64,000 bases of DNA from contig JBBQWM010000027.1 in assembly GCA_038210655.1 (NCBI GenBank), forward strand, positions 16,959 through 80,958, given 5' to 3'. The notes below the pieces were generated by a model that had not been told where the DNA came from, searched no databases, and saw nothing but the letters and a program-made list of their open reading frames with translations. Position numbers and translations under genes: made by a program. Shown here in pieces: positions 61,657 through 64,000 of the stretch (positions are counted from its first letter, which is position 1; every line of letters starts with the position of its first letter). The stretch is from 54-19 sp038210655 (lineage in GTDB: Bacteria > Chloroflexota > Chloroflexia > Chloroheliales > Chloroheliaceae).

Positions 61657-61873
61657 ATAGTGTGTGTTTTCTACCTTTATTCACTAAATACTTTTCCTGG
61701 AAGCCGAATGACCATTCATAAATAGGGCATCCCAAAGCCTAAAAGAGAGCCAGGCTCTGCAAAGCTTTCTAAGCCTCTGTATTCTTTGAGGACTACCAAC
61801 TACCTTTTCCACTAAACAAGGGTCTCAGCCACCTTTCTGGCAGGTCTATTTTACAGGATTTTTGTAATATTTT

Positions 61874-61917
61874 GCAAATAGTTATCAGAGAACGATAATT
61901 CTCTGATAACTATTTGC
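61874..61917. repeat. 19-6-19 bp perfect inverted repeat, candidate recombination core site
   Basis: GCAAATAGTTATCAGAGAA (61874-61892) and its exact inverse TTCTCTGATAACTATTTGC (61899-61917) enclose the six-bp CGATAA. The inner 11-6-11 layout equals that of Xer/dif-type core sites. It lies 218 bp upstream of the recombinase start codon (61656). It could instead be an operator or a hairpin; the arms are AT-rich. Confidence 0.7.
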
Positions 61918-62061
61918 TCTCAAGATAATAATACCACTTTTTAGCAAAATTACCAGGGTTAATGGTGGCGGTTTTAGGGTTAATGCGCTACGAGAGCAGT
62001 CCCCACAATTTCAAGACCTCTTCCACCTTGCAAACCCGATACGAACATTGCTTTCACCAGG

Positions 62062-62129
62062 GGCAAAGCTATCTCTGGCAAAAATTGAGCTAATCTCTCG
62101 CCTCAGAATGACAATAGATGGGTAGTTAC
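62062..62129. repeat. half copy of the composite repeat at 8684-8751
   Basis: AGCTATCTCTGGCAAAAATTGA and CGCCTCAGAATGACAATAG match the right half of the 8608-8751 element with few changes and end GGGTAGTTAC. The left half is absent. Confidence 0.7.
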
Positions 62130-62319
62130 AAGCTTTCATTACTTTGTAATAGTTTCGCCCGCCTACTCAACTTAATACCACCTCACTATGGTTTCTTCTC
62201 ATTAGCAATCAATGCAGCAAATTTTCCTATTTACAAGTATAATGAATTTGATAAGGAAAGTCAGCTAATCTCATTTCATTCATGGCGGGGCCTTTTCATT
62301 TAGATAAGGGGATTTCCTG

Positions 62320-63915
62320 ATGAAGCGGTTCTCATATCGAGATCGAGATCTTGTTTTTGGGCAAGCGATGTTGAGCCTCCGGGCTGCCACCGGGCTAACT
62401 CAGGGTGGTGTAGCCCAGTACCTGGGAGTCTCTCGACGAGCAATCGGCGAGTGGGAGAATGGCAACACCTACCCTAAAGCCCACCACCTTAAAGCCTTTA
62501 TTGAGCTTGCTCTCCAGCATCAGGCATTTGAGGCTGGTCGCGAAGCCGAAGAGATTCGGGCGCTCTGGCGTGCTGCCCGTCAGAAGCTGGTATTCGATGA
62601 AGATTGGCTCGCCCAACTGTTAGCCTCGACCACTCCTGCCCCGCCCCGCCCGGAGCAGACTGCCATTACCCCTGCTCCTGTCCCTTCGCTTACCGTTAGC
62701 TCTGGGCTGACAGAAGGGCCGAGAGTGGATTGGGGAGATGCGCCCAACACTCCCAGTTTCTATGGACGCGGGGACGAGCTAAGTGAGCTACGAAAGTGGG
62801 TCGTTGACGAAGGCTGCCGGGTGGTGAGCCTTTTGGGTCTGGGCGGTATCGGCAAATCAACTCTGGCCGTTAATTTGATGCACCAGTTAGCTGAGAGCTT
62901 CGAAGTAGTGATCTGGCGTTCCTTGCGTGATGCTCCCCATTGCGAGGTGCTGCTCGATAGCTGTCTCCAGATATTGGCCCCAGAGGTACTCAGTGAGACT
63001 TCGTCTGGTCTTGGACGACGTATCAGCCTGCTGCTCAAACATTTACAAAACCGCCGGGTGTTGCTGGTACTCGACAACCTGGAAACGCTGATGGAAGAAG
63101 GCCAGGGTATGGGTTATATGCGGGAGGGCTATGAGGGTTATAGCCGTTTCTTAGGCCAGTTAGCTGAAACCGCCCATCAGAGTTGCCTGTTGCTCACCAG
63201 CCGGGAGAAACCGGTTGAGTTGGTGTCGCTGGAAGGTAGCCGTTCTCCGGTACGGGTTTTACGCCTGACCCGGCTGGATCAGGTGGCTTGTGAACAGTTG
63301 TTGTTGGACAAGGATGTTGTCGGCACTGCCCAGCAGCGAGGGCAGTTGAGCGAAATCTTCAGTGGCAATCCTCTAGCCTTGAAAATCGTGGCTCAGACCA
63401 TTGTAGACCTATTTGAGGGAGATATTGGGCTATTTTTGGCCCAGGGCGAGGCTATTTTTGGGGGAGTAAAGAAACTACTTGACCAGCAATTTGCCCGGCT
63501 TTCGGCTAGAGAGCAAACCGTGCTACTGTGGCTGGCTATTTTGCGAGAACCGACCACCTTAAATGAACTGCTGACCGCGCTGGTCAACCCAATCCCCCGC
63601 AGGCAGTTGTTGGAAATGATGGAGGCTTTGCACCGGCGCTCTTTAATCGAGCGGGGGGAAAAGCCGGGAAGTTTTACTTTGCAATTGGTCGTGCTGGAAT
63701 ACCTGACCAATCGGCTGGTGGGGGAGGTAGCAGACGAACTGGTGCAAGGCAACCTCCTCCGCCTGATACAACACAGTCTTTTACAGGCTCAGGCTAAAGA
63801 TTATGTGCGGCAAAGTCAACAGCGTGTGATTATCGGGTCGCTTTTAACCCGGCTTAAAGGGGGTCACAACATTTTTTGCAACAGAATCCCCGTTAAGCAA
63901 TTTTGTGAGTTATAG
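62320..63915 (+). CDS. XRE-HTH / NB-ARC regulator, apparently truncated
   Basis: 531 residues. An N-terminal Cro/XRE HTH (about 18-70; GLTQGGVAQYLGVSRRAIGEWENG), a linker (80-150), then an NB-ARC ATPase: LLGLGGIGKSTLAVNLMH (P-loop near 173), RRVLLVLDNLETLMEEG (Walker B near 248), LLLTSREKPVE, GNPLALKIVAQTI and winged-helix-like LSAREQTVLLWLAILREP. Homologues I know continue with QQRVI-type sequence and long WD40 repeats; here SLLTRLKGG is followed by HNIFCNRIPVKQFCEL and a stop, so the C-terminal sensor is missing or lies in another frame outside the window. The AAGGGGATTTCCTG site fixes the start. Confidence 0.85.
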   Translation: MKRFSYRDRDLVFGQAMLSLRAATGLTQGGVAQYLGVSRRAIGEWENGNTYPKAHHLKAFIELALQHQAFEAGREAEEIRALWRAARQKLVFDEDWLAQLLASTTPAPPRPEQTAITPAPVPSLTVSSGLTEGPRVDWGDAPNTPSFYGRGDELSELRKWVVDEGCRVVSLLGLGGIGKSTLAVNLMHQLAESFEVVIWRSLRDAPHCEVLLDSCLQILAPEVLSETSSGLGRRISLLLKHLQNRRVLLVLDNLETLMEEGQGMGYMREGYEGYSRFLGQLAETAHQSCLLLTSREKPVELVSLEGSRSPVRVLRLTRLDQVACEQLLLDKDVVGTAQQRGQLSEIFSGNPLALKIVAQTIVDLFEGDIGLFLAQGEAIFGGVKKLLDQQFARLSAREQTVLLWLAILREPTTLNELLTALVNPIPRRQLLEMMEALHRRSLIERGEKPGSFTLQLVVLEYLTNRLVGEVADELVQGNLLRLIQHSLLQAQAKDYVRQSQQRVIIGSLLTRLKGGHNIFCNRIPVKQFCEL

Positions 63916-64000
63916 GGTTGTTTTAAGTAGCAAAAAGAGAATTTAAGCTTCTGCCTTTGCACTCTGAGCTAGGTAAGCTACGTTTCAGGACAAATTGAAT
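63916..64000. other. right edge of the window
   Basis: Only 85 bases follow the truncated NB-ARC gene. No WD40-like coding sequence is evident in them. Confidence 0.4.

Larger units (their letters stand above)
61657..62319. other. 663-bp intergenic region between divergent genes
   Basis: It holds the 19-6-19 inverted repeat (61874-61917) and a half copy of a dispersed repeat (62062-62129). A plus-strand frame at 62118-62303 has no domain. The AAGGGGATTTCCTG site before 62320 belongs to the NB-ARC gene. Confidence 0.5.

Overview
The window reads as a chromosomal segment of a member of the Chloroflexota. This is inferred from the gene mix and not tested by a search: an XRE/NB-ARC regulator of the WD40-associated type, a TIR-FGE protein, DUF4015 glycoside-hydrolase-like proteins, a SCO1664-type kinase-fold protein, an orphan LarE, frequent TTG/GTG starts, and palindromic intergenic repeats of the GTAGGGGCGACC type. 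GC content looks moderate. It is mostly core and metabolic genome, interrupted by mobile-element scars next to two tRNA genes.

Layout. 1-9.4 kb: a small conserved protein, a HAD hydrolase, a membrane protein, orphan larE and an EmrB-type MFS pump on the minus strand; then, on the plus strand, a SCO1664-type protein and a TIR-FGE protein whose C-terminus looks like the variable region of a diversity-generating retroelement (DGR). 8.8-14.1 kb: hisB, hisH and two paralogous DUF4015 proteins. 14.3-25.3 kb: a long plus-strand respiratory cluster around a cbb3-type (C-family) haem-copper oxidase. It has two near-duplicate di-haem CcoO-type proteins, CcoN, a CuA-less subunit-II-like cupredoxin, a FixH/YtkA-like protein, several small membrane proteins, and a 720-residue protein made of three tandem copies of a four-helix oxidase-like module. 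25.5-29.0 kb: a YkgJ-type protein, MscS, an anti-sigma/ECF-sigma pair and an ErpA/IscA protein. 29.0-31.4 kb: tRNA-Lys, a dead tyrosine recombinase and an IS3-family element. 31.8-40.4 kb: rsmG, YjbQ, minE, an MFS transporter, an aminotransferase, a Nudix hydrolase, two dehydrogenases and tRNA-Thr, followed by a second recombinase remnant. 40.7-59.8 kb: LCP protein, Rieske fusion protein, alpha/beta hydrolase, two cyclic-nucleotide-binding proteins divergent from an NB-ARC/TPR/LuxR regulator, DUF362 protein, FtsX/MacB permease, SDR, AhpD-like protein, Bax1-type nuclease, and a protoglobin divergent from a LysR regulator. 60-64 kb: an intact tyrosine recombinase with a striking 19-6-19 inverted repeat upstream, and an apparently truncated XRE/NB-ARC gene.

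How the genes work together. The clearest system is the respiratory cluster. CcoN carries the ligands for haem b, haem b3 and CuB. The CcoO-type proteins bring two c-type haems each, apparently replacing separate CcoO and CcoP subunits. The small membrane proteins look like accessory subunits. The triplicated module protein has no complete CuB site and its job is unknown. The sigma/anti-sigma/MscS trio looks like an envelope-stress unit. Almost every intergenic gap holds a palindromic dispersed repeat, several with a shared outer inverted repeat (GTAACTACTCAG / CTGAGTAGTTAC). Strongest leads: the triplicated oxidase module, the DGR-like TIR-FGE target, the recombination-site-like inverted repeat, and the paired tRNA/integrase scars.
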